Shown piece after piece: positions 17,199 through 26,809 of a stretch of 64,000 nucleotides of DNA. The stretch covers positions 117,021-181,020 of the forward strand of contig JAJIZT010000001.1 of NCBI GenBank assembly GCA_029948415.1. Reading direction: 5' to 3'. The translations under genes were made by a program, and so were the position numbers. Each line of letters begins with the position of its first letter. Positions within the stretch are counted from its first letter, which is position 1. A model generated the notes under the pieces. That model ran no database searches. It saw only the letters and a list, made by a program, of their open reading frames with translations, and had not been told where the DNA came from. The DNA is from Cenarchaeum symbiont of Oopsacas minuta (GTDB lineage Archaea > Thermoproteota > Nitrososphaeria > Nitrososphaerales > Nitrosopumilaceae).

Positions 17199-18592
17199 AT
17201 GATAGAAATTTCGCTCTTTAGTCTATTAGATCTTATCGGCGAATATCTTGGAAAGATTGATGGATTAGCGAATATGGAGCATCTGCACAAGCTCTTAGAG
17301 GCCATATCTATCACGGATGGATCAATTGCATCAGCTCCAGTAATTCTGCTAGCTGCTGGCATTGTGATCTTTATGGGAGTAATTGGAGAATCATTCTTTA
17401 AGAAGACTGGTATTCCAGATGTAGCATTTTTGATGATACTTGGGGTAATACTTGGACCACTGCTTGGTATAATCAGGCCTGACGCCGTAGCGCTTATTGT
17501 ACCATACTTTGCTGGAGTGGCACTTATTATAATCATGTTTGACGGCGGATTAAATCTAGATCTAAAACGCATGGCAAAGACGGCACACTTTGCGATTATT
17601 TTGGCACTAGTGGGATTTATCATTTCTGTTGCAGCTGTAGCCATTTTTGCTCACTTTTTGTTGGAATGGGAATGGTTGGACAGTATCTTACTTGGTAGTA
17701 TAGTTGGAGGTAGCAGTTCTGTAATTGTTTTTGGTCTTGTAAAAAACATACAGATTACAGCCGATGCTCGATCTATGCTCAGCTTTGAATCGGCCATTAC
17801 GGACATACTCGCAACGATAATTGCGTTTATACTCTTTGAAGCAATACTGACTGGTCAGTTCAGCATACAAACTCTAAGCCAAACTGTGGGTAGAGCTATG
17901 GCAGTTGGGCTAATTCTTGGACTTGGAGTTGGAATTCCATGGATGTACATTACCACAAAGCTTGGCAAGGCAAAACACAGCTATATGCTTACACTCGGTG
18001 TGTTGTTTATGCTCTTTTTTATGGCAAACACGTTTGGCGAATCTGGAGCCCTAACTGCCCTTGTATTTGGACTCATGTTAGGTAATAGGAACAGGGTCTC
18101 AAAGATTCTCAGATTCAAGATAAGGGCGATCGAGTTAGACGACTCGATGCATAATCAGCTTACATTTTTGGTTCGATCGTTTTTTTTCGTCTTTGTGGGG
18201 TTATTAGCAAGTTTTGGGCAGATAGAATATGCAATATTTGGAATTATAGTTACGGTCGCCGTATACATGTTGAGAGTTGCCATAGTACGAGGCATACTAA
18301 ACGGTAGAGTGTTACGCGATAAATTTTCGCTTTTGGATAGAAACGTGACCACTGCCATGATACCACGGGGTTTGGCAGCTGCTGTGCTTGCCACCATACC
18401 GCTGACCATTGGAATTCCAAATGCACAGGCTATCCACAGATTGTATTTTTCATAATACTGACCTCTGTAATCATAACAACTGTAGGTTTAGGTTCAGCAA
18501 AAAAGACACCTCCGCCAGAAAACATAGAAGGTGGATATGTAAAAGAAGATGAATCTAAACCAGATGCGTCTAAGGGTCTAGAGATTCCTTGA
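17199..18592 (+). pseudogene. CPA1-type Na+(K+)/H+ antiporter, interrupted by a 1-base frameshift
   Basis: Twelve-helix monovalent cation:proton antiporter of the CPA1/NhaP type: IMFDGGLNLDL, GSIVGGSSSVIVFGLVK, FESAITDILATI and MIPRGLAAAVLATIPL are family landmarks. The first frame stops at 18455 with an unnatural tail after IPNAQ. Moving one base near 18429-18431 continues as YPQIVFFIILTSVIITTVG and a charged tail to a TGA at 18590-18592, about 464 residues in all. One extra G in the GG run would repair it. The end overlaps the convergent tfb gene by 23 bases. Confidence 0.82.
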
Positions 18593-19478
18593 GTCCTTTG
18601 TAGCGGTTGCGTATTGTAACTTCGGTAACGTTTGCAGCCTCTGCAATATCCCTCTGCGTCTTGTCCTCGTTGTTATTTACGCATGCCAAATAAAGTGCAG
18701 CTGCAGCAAGACCCATAGGATCTTTTCCTGCAGAGATTTCACATTTTTGTGCTTCTTTTAGCACTTTTATTGCGTGACGTTTTGTTTTTTCGGCAATTCC
18801 TATTCTGCTAGATATTCTTGCAACACATTGTACAGAATCTGTTACTGGCATTCTAAGATCAAGCTCCTTTACTAACAAGCGGTAACATCTTGCGATATCT
18901 TTACGTTTTATGTTTGCTACTTGTTCTACGTCTTTTAGATTACGTGGAGTTGCAGTATCACGACATGCCGCATACAAGGCAGAAGCCATCAGAGCCGAGA
19001 TTGATCTCCCACGTACTAGACCTTTTTCAAGTGCTTTACGGTAAATGTATGCTGCTTTTTCTATGACGGCATCAGATATTGCAAGTTTGTCCTTTAGTCT
19101 GTTTAATTCGCTAAAAGCTTGACGAAAGTTTCTGTCTACGGGTTCGTGCACTTGACTTCTGCTGTCCCATGTTCTGAGTCTTTCTATAGTGCTCTTCATA
19201 GACGAGGTAAGAGGTCTACCAGATGCATCCTTGTTTTGTGGGTTGATTATTGTTGCAAGACCCATATCATGCATTGTTAATGACGTTGGAGCTCCAGCGC
19301 GTGCACGATCCCCGTGTTCATCCTGCGTAAACGATCTCCATTCTGGTCCAGATTCTTGAATTTTCTCACTCATAACAAAACCGCATTTAGAGCAAAACAT
19401 TTCACCAGACTCATTATCAGTAACAAGCTTGCCTTTTACACATCTAGGACATACTCCTTTGTTATTTTTTTGAACCAA
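18570..19478 (-). CDS. tfb: Transcription initiation factor TFB
   Basis: 302 residues. The N-terminal zinc ribbon uses C10, C13, C29 and C32 (CPRC and CSKC). The B-finger/linker (GPEWRSFTQDEHGDRARAG) and two cyclin folds follow, the second ending with the helix-turn-helix that reads the BRE. It recruits RNA polymerase to TBP-TATA complexes. The start is TTG at 19478 and a TATA box lies about 25-30 bases upstream, implying a nearly leaderless mRNA. Confidence 0.95.
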   Translation of the reverse strand: MVQKNNKGVCPRCVKGKLVTDNESGEMFCSKCGFVMSEKIQESGPEWRSFTQDEHGDRARAGAPTSLTMHDMGLATIINPQNKDASGRPLTSSMKSTIERLRTWDSRSQVHEPVDRNFRQAFSELNRLKDKLAISDAVIEKAAYIYRKALEKGLVRGRSISALMASALYAACRDTATPRNLKDVEQVANIKRKDIARCYRLLVKELDLRMPVTDSVQCVARISSRIGIAEKTKRHAIKVLKEAQKCEISAGKDPMGLAAAALYLACVNNNEDKTQRDIAEAANVTEVTIRNRYKGLKESLDP

Positions 19479-19816
19479 GATGAGATAACCTCTAATATGA
19501 TCTATATAAAGTAAATTAATTTGTGCCTTTATTCTAGTAATATGTATAGATAACGAAGAAAAATATATCTAATCAAATTCAAGACAAGTAAAGATCATTT
19601 ATAATTATACCAAAGATAGTTAAAATGTACTAGCTAAACGGATCATACATAATCGAATACAGCATCTGATTTGAAATATTATTTCTTAGTGATGAGATCT
19701 CTAAATGCCCATTTTTATAAAGACGCAGATAATCCCAACTTACAGATGTATATTATTGAGATATAATTTCACGTTCTACTAACAACAGTTATAATTTAAG
19801 ACATTGTGTATAAAAT
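19479..19816. promoter_or_regulatory. 338-base intergenic region between tfb and csl4 (divergent promoters)
   Basis: AT-rich non-coding stretch. On the minus strand CTTTATATAG (plus 19502-19511) is a good TATA box 24-33 bases before the TTG start of tfb. On the plus strand AT-rich sequence precedes the csl4 ATG at 19817, e.g. GTTATAATTTAAG around 19788-19800. The 270 bases between show no open reading frame, tRNA or clear repeat. Confidence 0.5.
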
Positions 19817-20371
19817 ATGTCAAAAAATGTATTTCCTGGAGACAAAGTATCATCTATAGAAGAATATGAGGTTGGAACCAATACATTTGATGATAAAGGG
19901 ACGATCAGAGCGGCGGTCATTGGAACGACAAATATGGATTCAAGCTCGCACGTAGTTGATATAAAACGTGCTAGCTCCCATCAAGTTGCACAACCTGATG
20001 ACATAATAATTGGTACAGTAACTGCAGTACTCTCTTCCATAATACCAGTTTCTATAGAATATGTTAACGGTAAAAAAGTAACAAACGGAGTAGAGTGCGT
20101 ATGTTCCACACGCAATCGCAGAGAAAGGATCGTGGCATTGGTAGGCGATTTAGTTAAACTAAAAATTATTAATCAGATCAACGGAACCATACATGCATCT
20201 GTGTCGGACCCCGAACTGGGGGTTTTGCATACAAAATGTAGAGTATGTGGTAGTAGAGTCGTAACCATAAACAATGGTGTAAAATGTGTTGAATGTGGTT
20301 GGAAAGATGATCGCAAGTTATCTTCAGATTATGGTAATATTAATACAATCATCTCACTCAATGCGACATGA
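19817..20371 (+). CDS. csl4: Exosome subunit Csl4 (S1 domain and zinc ribbon)
   Basis: 184 residues in the Csl4 order: an N-terminal beta domain opening with FPGDKVSSIEEYEVG, a central S1 RNA-binding barrel (PDDIIIGTVTAVLS... VGDLVKLKIINQINGTIHAS) and a C-terminal zinc ribbon CRVCG... CVECGW. Csl4 caps the archaeal RNA exosome and selects substrates. The Rrp41/Rrp42 core is not in the window. It overlaps pheA by four bases. Confidence 0.9.
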   Translation: MSKNVFPGDKVSSIEEYEVGTNTFDDKGTIRAAVIGTTNMDSSSHVVDIKRASSHQVAQPDDIIIGTVTAVLSSIIPVSIEYVNGKKVTNGVECVCSTRNRRERIVALVGDLVKLKIINQINGTIHASVSDPELGVLHTKCRVCGSRVVTINNGVKCVECGWKDDRKLSSDYGNINTIISLNAT

Positions 20372-21189
20372 CTGCACATGTTTCATTTCAAGGAGAACAT
20401 GGAGCATATAGTGAATCAGCGGCAATTAATTTTTTTGGTAAAAATGTACAAACATTTCCCTGTCCTACATTTTCAAACGCCCTAGACGCAATATATGGCG
20501 GAGAGTGTGAACATGCCATGCTTCCCATAGAAAATTCCATAGAAGGGAATGTGGGTGAGAGCTATGACCTGCTATATGAAACAGATCTAAAGGTGATAGG
20601 AGAAACATATCAAAAGATAGATCACTGTTTGATAGGAACTGCATCTGATATGGCCAAAGTACAGACAATATACTCACATCCACAGGCGTTAGGACAGTGC
20701 AGAAAATTTATCCAATCACGAGGGATAAAGATTGTTCCCACATACGATACGGCCGGTAGCGTACCAATTGTAAAAAAGCTTGATGATTCAACGGTTGCTT
20801 GCATAGCAAGCGAAGATGCAGCCATCATACACGGTCTGCCTATTATCGCTCGTAATATAGCAAATAGTCTAGACAATTATACGAGATTTTTAATCATGGG
20901 TAAAAAAGAAACAGAGTGTAAAGGAGATACAAAAACATCCATAATGTTTACCTTAAAACATGAACCAGGTGCACTTTACAATATAATTGGTGTTTTAAGC
21001 AAAGCTGGAATAAACCTTACAAAGATAGCATCACGGCCACGAAAAGGCATGGTTTGGGAATATAATTTTTATTTAGATTTTGAAGATAGCTGCCAAAGGG
21101 AACAAAATGTTGTGGCATTAGAAGAGATATGTAAAACATGTTCTTTTCTAAAAGTGTTGGGAACTTATCCAGTAATACGGTTTGGTTAG
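20368..21189 (+). CDS. pheA: Prephenate dehydratase
   Basis: 273 residues. It converts prephenate to phenylpyruvate in phenylalanine synthesis. The catalytic domain opens FQGEHGAYSESAA, has ENSIEGNVGE, and the TRF catalytic motif appears in NYTRFLIMGK. A C-terminal ACT domain (GALYNIIGVLSKAGINLTKI, then SRP) should bind phenylalanine for feedback control. No chorismate mutase domain is fused. It is coupled to csl4 by a four-base overlap. Confidence 0.94.
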   Translation: MTAHVSFQGEHGAYSESAAINFFGKNVQTFPCPTFSNALDAIYGGECEHAMLPIENSIEGNVGESYDLLYETDLKVIGETYQKIDHCLIGTASDMAKVQTIYSHPQALGQCRKFIQSRGIKIVPTYDTAGSVPIVKKLDDSTVACIASEDAAIIHGLPIIARNIANSLDNYTRFLIMGKKETECKGDTKTSIMFTLKHEPGALYNIIGVLSKAGINLTKIASRPRKGMVWEYNFYLDFEDSCQREQNVVALEEICKTCSFLKVLGTYPVIRFG

Positions 21190-21656
21190 AATCCGCGTGG
21201 TTTACGTTTGCTAAATCCTGCACTAAATCCAAGTATGACAATACCTGTGATTATGACCATTATATGATATGCAATATGTATGGGATCTGTAGATATTACA
21301 GCTACTCCGCTTACGGTCACATCTGAAGATCCAGTATTTGATACGACCATTATACTACGGCCTTCTTTAGAGTGAGACCAATTAAGGATAGTTTGATCAG
21401 AATATGATTCATTTTGAGATATTCCTGGACCCTCTATGAGAACGTTAAAAGAATCTCCTGTAATCTCAAAGGTTTGCACCGCATCCGGTGGAGCATTGAA
21501 CGAGTATTGTATTCTATCACCAACTGGGTATGCATCATCAATAATTACATCTTGTAGCCCAAACGAAGTTACTAATGAATACATACCGATCGCGATGATG
21601 ATCACGCCCAATATGGTACCGATTACTGGTATCTTTGTCATATAGAAAGTATCCAT
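21186..21656 (-). CDS. Membrane protein with extracellular beta domain, unknown
   Basis: 156 residues: one hydrophobic helix at about 9-30, a beta-rich acidic region of about 85 residues (YSFNAPPDAVQTFEITGDSF), then a second helix at about 128-147 and a basic tail SKRKPRGF. The topology places the middle outside the cell and both ends inside. No family recognised. It is convergent with pheA, overlapping four bases, and lies 19 bases after guaB in the same direction. Confidence 0.6.
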   Translation of the reverse strand: MDTFYMTKIPVIGTILGVIIIAIGMYSLVTSFGLQDVIIDDAYPVGDRIQYSFNAPPDAVQTFEITGDSFNVLIEGPGISQNESYSDQTILNWSHSKEGRSIMVVSNTGSSDVTVSGVAVISTDPIHIAYHIMVIITGIVILGFSAGFSKRKPRGF

Positions 21657-21675
21657 GCTATGAATAAAAGAATAT

Positions 21676-23130
21676 CTACATTAACGTAACATCGTGTGGT
21701 TGACTTTCGGCAAATCCAGCTCTCGACATTTTGATAAATTCGGCGTTTTGTTGCATCTGTGATATGGTATGTGCTCCACAGTAGCTTAGACCAGAGCGTA
21801 TACCGCCAGTAAGTTGTTTTAGTATATCGTTAACGCTTCCCTTGTACGGAACCATAGCTTCGACGCCTTCTGCTACGTAATCGTTTAGATCGTCTTCATT
21901 TTGTGCCTGTGCTAACTGTTCTTTTGATTTACGTCCCAACGAAGCTGCAAGAGATGCCATTCCGCGGTAGACTTTGAACCTTTTACCGTTTTTGGTAAGA
22001 ACTGACCCTGGGGATTCGTCGGTGCCGCCAAGCATACTTCCTACCATTACAGATGAGGCGCCAGCAGCTAGTGCTTTTGTAGCATCGCCTGAAGTACGTG
22101 TTCCACCATCAGATATTATCGGAATTCCGTTGTCGCATCCTACTTTGGCGCATTCAATAACAGCCGTTAGCTGTGGCACACCAGAACCAGTAATCACACG
22201 TGTTATACATATAGAGCCAGACCCTACTCCGACTTTAACAGCATCAACGCCGACGTTTATTAGATCGGTGGTTGCTTGCGCTGTAGCTACATTGCCAGCA
22301 ACAAGTTCACATTCTGGAAACGCTTTTTTGATATTACGTATCGCGTTGATGGCATTCTCACTATGACCGTGTGCAATATCAACTACTAGTATATCAGCAC
22401 CTGCATCTAACAAGGATTCGGTACGATCCATAAAATCACCTTTTACCCCTACTGCTGCACCAACCAAAGGTCTACCTTTGATATCTTTGGATGCGTGTGG
22501 ATAGGCTTGAGCGTTTGAAATGTCCTTTGTAGTAATGATGCCTTGCACTCTACCTTTTTCATCTACTAGTGGAAGTTTCTCTATACGGTTTTTGTATAAA
22601 ATATCCTTGGCCTCTTCAATGGACGTGTTGTGAGGAGCTGTAACTACGTTCTTTGTCATAAAGTCAGTTATTTTACATTCTAATTCTGTCTGAAATGCCA
22701 AATCACGTTCGGTTAAAATTCCAATGAGTTTTTTTGTATTTGGATCAACTACCAACAATCCAGAAACGTTCTTGTTTGTGGTATAGTTTATAGCATCATT
22801 AAGCGTCTGATCTGGATTTATTGTGTATGGATTTTCAATTATAATACTGCCCGATCGTTTGGTTTTTAGAATCTCGTTAGTTTGTTCTTCAATAGTTAAA
22901 AATCGGTGTATAATTCCTATACCACCAAGTCTAGCTAGGGTTACAGCCATTAAAGATTCTGTTACAGTATCCATATTTGCACTGATTATGGGTATGTTGA
23001 GTGGGATGTTACGTGTGAGTTGGGTAGAGAGATCAGTCTGCGCACGGCTTGTGATATCAGAATATTTGGGTACAAGAAGTACATCATCAAATGTAAGCCC
23101 TTCTCTAAATTTCAATGATACCCTGTACAA
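21676..23130 (-). CDS. guaB: IMP dehydrogenase
   Basis: 484 residues. It oxidises IMP to XMP, the substrate of GuaA encoded 9 kb away. The barrel opens REGLTFDDVLLVP. A CBS-domain pair (about 90-215) is inserted, the catalytic cysteine lies in GVGSGSICITR, and the flap and IMP-binding SDGGTRTSGD and VMVGSMLGGTDESPG follow. Two ATG-adjacent starts are possible; the one at 23130 leaves the usual short N-terminus. Confidence 0.95.
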   Translation of the reverse strand: MYRVSLKFREGLTFDDVLLVPKYSDITSRAQTDLSTQLTRNIPLNIPIISANMDTVTESLMAVTLARLGGIGIIHRFLTIEEQTNEILKTKRSGSIIIENPYTINPDQTLNDAINYTTNKNVSGLLVVDPNTKKLIGILTERDLAFQTELECKITDFMTKNVVTAPHNTSIEEAKDILYKNRIEKLPLVDEKGRVQGIITTKDISNAQAYPHASKDIKGRPLVGAAVGVKGDFMDRTESLLDAGADILVVDIAHGHSENAINAIRNIKKAFPECELVAGNVATAQATTDLINVGVDAVKVGVGSGSICITRVITGSGVPQLTAVIECAKVGCDNGIPIISDGGTRTSGDATKALAAGASSVMVGSMLGGTDESPGSVLTKNGKRFKVYRGMASLAASLGRKSKEQLAQAQNEDDLNDYVAEGVEAMVPYKGSVNDILKQLTGGIRSGLSYCGAHTISQMQQNAEFIKMSRAGFAESQPHDVTLM

Positions 23131-23245
23131 CAGACACAGGTTATGTTATAAGTTTTTGTGGGAGTTGAAGGTAAAATGTCAGATTTTGTCGTGTATAAGC
23201 AAAAATGCATTTGCTGTATATGATTAATTATAACCTCTATGTTGG

Positions 23246-24670
23246 TTGTACGTGCGAGAGGAAGTTACAAAAGCAATATCATATGCCCTTAGTAATAACA
23301 TTCAGATACATCCGAGTGTAATAGACGTATTGGAAGATGTAGACTCTACAAAGCTAATGCGTATTATGCGAGATATTATTATTCAAAAAAACCGTCAGCG
23401 TAATTCTCTGATAACTCGGGAGGATGTGGAGATTGCCTTGGGTGTAAAAGAGTCCTTGGGTGTAACGGCTGCTTTTGACGTGTTGTTTGATCCTAGTCCA
23501 AATATAGCATCAGGTGAGGGCATAGATGGGTATGGAACCTTGTTTAAGAATAGATATGAAGAGCTGTGTAAAATTATATCCCAAAGACCCGAAGCGAAAA
23601 ACCTTAGATCTATCATCTCATTAAAAGGAACTAAAAAACCTAATACAGAAATGTATGTGTGTGGTCTTGTCATGGAAAGAAGAGCTGAAGAAGATCGTGC
23701 CATATTCAAATTAGATGATCCTACGGGGAATACGGAACTAGCTGCATATGATGAAAAGGTAATAGAGAAAATATCTTTGTTGTTAGATGATCAATTGGTT
23801 ATGGTTAAAGTTATTGAATCAAAAAAAGGCAATCTTATAGCAAAAGATGTAATATTGCCAGGAGTTATAAGTTCTGAAAAAAATCGATCTGAAACTGATA
23901 CATACGCAGCTTTTGTATCTGACTTACATATAGGAAGTAAGTTTTTTATGGAAAATGAATTTAATGCGTTTGTTGACTGGCTTTCAAGTCAAGATCCAAA
24001 GGCAAAAAAAGTACGTTTTTTGATCATCGGAGGAGATCTTTTAGACGGTGTTGGCATATACAAGGATCAAAATAAAGAGCTAATATACCAAACCATTGAA
24101 GAGCAGCTTGAAAAAGCATATGAGATATTATGTCGCATGCCAAAACATATTCAAATTTTTATCTCTCCTGGAAACCACGATCCAGGTAGAAGAGCTCTAC
24201 CACAACCAGCCATACCCAAAAAATATCATGCTAAAATCTGGGAGAGATCAAATATTACCATGATAGGTAATCCTGCTATGGTGGCACTTAACGGTGTTAA
24301 AGTTTTGATTTATCATGGACAATCTATAGACGACTTGGTTAGAACCACACCAGGTATGATATATGAAAACCCAACAAAGGTTATGACGCATCTTTTAAAA
24401 GCTCGACATCTTGGAACTATTTTTGGTGGCACTACTCCAATAGCACCTGAAACCAAAGATATGTTGGTAATAGATGATGTTCCAGATATTTTTCAAACAG
24501 GTCACGTACATATATCAGGTATTGAAGTGTACAAGGGAATTCTTTTATTAAATGCAGGTACATGGCAAAAACAGACTGGTTATCAATCAAGTGTAGGAAT
24601 AACACCAACGCCTGGTATAGCCATATTGGTTAATCTTAAAACACTAAAACCTGATTATTTTACAAACTAG
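23246..24670 (+). CDS. polB: DNA polymerase D small subunit (DP1)
   Basis: 474 residues. DP1 is the exonuclease/accessory subunit of the archaeal D-family replicative polymerase. An N-terminal helical region and an OB fold (about 125-215) precede a calcineurin-like phosphodiesterase domain: SDLHIGS, GGDLLDGVG, GNHDPGR, YHGQSID and TGHVHISG provide the metal ligands for 3'-5' proofreading. The start is TTG at 23246 or GTG at 23252. It is convergent with orc1/cdc6 with a four-base overlap. Confidence 0.93.
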   Translation: MYVREEVTKAISYALSNNIQIHPSVIDVLEDVDSTKLMRIMRDIIIQKNRQRNSLITREDVEIALGVKESLGVTAAFDVLFDPSPNIASGEGIDGYGTLFKNRYEELCKIISQRPEAKNLRSIISLKGTKKPNTEMYVCGLVMERRAEEDRAIFKLDDPTGNTELAAYDEKVIEKISLLLDDQLVMVKVIESKKGNLIAKDVILPGVISSEKNRSETDTYAAFVSDLHIGSKFFMENEFNAFVDWLSSQDPKAKKVRFLIIGGDLLDGVGIYKDQNKELIYQTIEEQLEKAYEILCRMPKHIQIFISPGNHDPGRRALPQPAIPKKYHAKIWERSNITMIGNPAMVALNGVKVLIYHGQSIDDLVRTTPGMIYENPTKVMTHLLKARHLGTIFGGTTPIAPETKDMLVIDDVPDIFQTGHVHISGIEVYKGILLLNAGTWQKQTGYQSSVGITPTPGIAILVNLKTLKPDYFTN

Positions 24671-25884
24671 ATAATATCTTCTAGTACTGGATCGCCTTCA
24701 AAGGCTTCTTTTACCATCTCTGTTGAAATATTAATTTTGTATTTTTTTGTTCTGCCGTGTATGCCTTGATGGGATATACGACCAGATATTATGCCAGAGA
24801 GTTCTATATCACCTAGTATTTGGGTGGTTCTTCTAGGCGTTAAGGCATTCTGTCTAACGGTTTTTGCAAGATCTTTGTAAGCTGTGTATATCTCACCTGT
24901 AGAATTTCCTTTTGCACGCATTACAGCTAATAGTACAAGTTTTTCGTGTAATGGATATGAACAAAGAGCCGAGACTTCTTTGTTTTCTTCTATTTTTTGA
25001 GAAGCGGTTCTAACGTGTTCTTTGGTAACCAGTTTTTTGTTCTCTCTTTCAGCTATCTCTCCAGCTACTCTAAGTAAATCAATGGCTCTGCGTGCATCGC
25101 CGTGTTCGCTGCCAGCCATGGCCGCACATAGATTAAGTGCTGCTTCATCAACACAGCCGCTACAAAACGCAGCATCAACACGATCATATAGTATCTTTCT
25201 TATCTGTTCTACTGTATAATTTGAAAAAACAACTTCTTCTTCACTAAGAGTACTTAGTGCTCGTGGATCTAGTTTTTCTTTAAATGTAAGATCGTTAGAT
25301 ATACCAACTAGAGTCAAGCTGCCTTTGTTTAGATGTTCATTAGCGCGTGTTAATTGATACAAAATATCTTTACCTGTTTTATGAACAAGTTGGGCAAGAT
25401 AATCAATCTCATCTATAACAAATACTGCATTTATTTCATTTTCAGATATTGTAGACAATAATCTTTTAAAAACTTCTGCTGTAGACAAACCAGCTGCCGG
25501 TAATTTTTTTTCGTCGAGATCTAATTGACGGCCAAGGTTGACAAGTAATCCATAAAGAGTTGTCTCATCTTTAGAGTTTGCATAAAGTAATTTTATAGTG
25601 AAGTTTGTTTTTTTAACATGCTCTTGAATTTTACCAAGCACTTTTTTAACTACAAGTGTTTTACCAGTACCAGGTTTACCATAAACTAAAAGGTTTGATG
25701 GTCGAGATTGTTTTAGAATTGGTAATAATGATTGGGCAATAGATTTTTGTTCGATATCACGATGATAGATTACTTTTGGAATGTGAGTAAAATGTAATGT
25801 GTTTCTATTTTTTAAAATTGATGTGCCATTGGCTGCTTCTGTTAAAAGGGCATCAAGTGGGTCTTGTAATGTAATTGCACTCAT
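24667..25884 (-). CDS. orc1/cdc6: Orc1/Cdc6 origin recognition and helicase loader
   Basis: 405 residues. AAA+ ATPase with Walker A YGKPGTGKTLVVKK, Walker B FVIDEIDYLAQ, sensor-1 LVGISNDL and the origin-binding specificity helix region, followed by a C-terminal winged helix (LLAVMRAKGNSTGEIYTAYK). Archaeal Orc1/Cdc6 binds origin recognition boxes and loads MCM. The gene normally lies beside the origin it controls, and the 516 bases upstream here have origin-like features. Confidence 0.95.
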   Translation of the reverse strand: MSAITLQDPLDALLTEAANGTSILKNRNTLHFTHIPKVIYHRDIEQKSIAQSLLPILKQSRPSNLLVYGKPGTGKTLVVKKVLGKIQEHVKKTNFTIKLLYANSKDETTLYGLLVNLGRQLDLDEKKLPAAGLSTAEVFKRLLSTISENEINAVFVIDEIDYLAQLVHKTGKDILYQLTRANEHLNKGSLTLVGISNDLTFKEKLDPRALSTLSEEEVVFSNYTVEQIRKILYDRVDAAFCSGCVDEAALNLCAAMAGSEHGDARRAIDLLRVAGEIAERENKKLVTKEHVRTASQKIEENKEVSALCSYPLHEKLVLLAVMRAKGNSTGEIYTAYKDLAKTVRQNALTPRRTTQILGDIELSGIISGRISHQGIHGRTKKYKINISTEMVKEAFEGDPVLEDII

Positions 25885-26400
25885 TCTAGATCAGTACTCC
25901 ATCTTTATTCTCTAATTGAACTGATCAAATTGCGAATATTTACACTACTGATCAAGTTTATTGACTGATTGCAGACACACCATAATTTCGTCTCTAATGT
26001 CATCATTCATGAATATTTTCAATTATGTTTATAATATTAATAATAATTTTTTTTAAAAAAAATAAAGAAAAGCATAGAGTGGAAAGTATGGTGTGTGTGT
26101 TTGGAACTATGTTAACAAGATGTTGTTATCATTTAATAAATAAACTAAATAACCATATTTTGACCCTTTCATTTCCACTCTAGGCATAATTGAAATATTA
26201 ACAATGTTAATAACCATATTTTGACCCTTTCATTTCCACTCTAGGCATAATTGACTGTTAATTATACACTAAAATTTAGTATATTTGTTAAGGTTTAACC
26301 ATATTTTGACCTTTTTAGGCAGTCAATATTAACAATTAAGAATATTAACAAATTTCGGTCAAAAAGTTCAATTGTCAAGGTTTGTTGATACTTGATCTTT
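25885..26400. other. oriC: Putative replication origin region
   Basis: Non-coding, between the orc1/cdc6 start and the next gene. A very AT-rich block at about 26018-26072 is a good duplex-unwinding element. A 43-base direct repeat occurs at 26151-26193 and 26212-26254 (begins AACCATATTTTGACCC, ends AGGCATAATTGA). A partial third copy (AACCATATTTTGACC...TTTAGGC) is at 26297-26320. An inverted GGTCAAAA is at 26357-26364. An inverted copy of the ends (AGAGTGGAAAGTATGGT) lies across the AT block at 26075-26091. Such flanking repeats fit Orc1/Cdc6 binding boxes. Confidence 0.7.
26151..26254 (+). repeat. Two 43-base direct repeats (origin box candidates)
   Basis: Perfect copies at 26151-26193 and 26212-26254, 61 bases start to start, each containing TTTTGACCC, TTTCCACTC and TAGGCATAATTGA. 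A shortened copy at 26297-26320 lacks the middle CTTTCATTTCCACTC. Two units with one short spacer, AT-rich context and the neighbouring orc1/cdc6 gene argue for replication-initiator binding sites rather than a CRISPR. Confidence 0.75.
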
Positions 26401-26793
26401 ATGGCAAGAAAACGTATACGAATTGATATAGAAGACTCTGATGGTGCCAAATATGATATCAAAGTAGAGGGGAATGTTACAAGAGAAAAAGTGCTTAAAA
26501 TATTTGAGATGATGGAGTTGATGAATATTGAAGCAGAAGAGAACGCTGTCACACCAACCTCTGTTGGCGCAAAGATTTGGCATATAATTGATAAACATTA
26601 TCCAGTTGGTCCGTTTACCTCTACTGGTATTAGAGAAAAGTATGAAGATGAATATAACGAACCAATAAAATTAAGTATTATATCTACATATTTGGCCAGA
26701 TTTACAAATAGAGGTAAAACAAATCGCACAAAATCTGGTAAAGAATGGATTTATCAAATTCAAAGACCAACACCGATTTTAAATAAACCATAA
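26401..26793 (+). CDS. Small basic protein next to the origin, unknown
   Basis: 130 residues from the ATG at 26401 (a TTG at 26392 would add three). A basic start MARKRIRIDIEDSDGAKYDI forms a beta segment, then a helix, then from about 50 a wHTH-like region (GAKIWHIIDKHYPVGPFTS... ISTYLARFTNRGKTNRTK) ending in a basic tail. It could be a DNA-binding protein. Its position, directly downstream of the origin repeats and divergent from orc1/cdc6, makes a replication-linked role conceivable, but this is inference. Confidence 0.65.
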   Translation: MARKRIRIDIEDSDGAKYDIKVEGNVTREKVLKIFEMMELMNIEAEENAVTPTSVGAKIWHIIDKHYPVGPFTSTGIREKYEDEYNEPIKLSIISTYLARFTNRGKTNRTKSGKEWIYQIQRPTPILNKP

Positions 26794-26809
26794 AAAAATT
26801 TAATGATGA

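Noticed and set aside
26151-26254. CRISPR array
   Set aside because: Only two full repeats of 43 bases with an 18-base gap, no cas genes, and location beside orc1/cdc6 fits origin boxes better.
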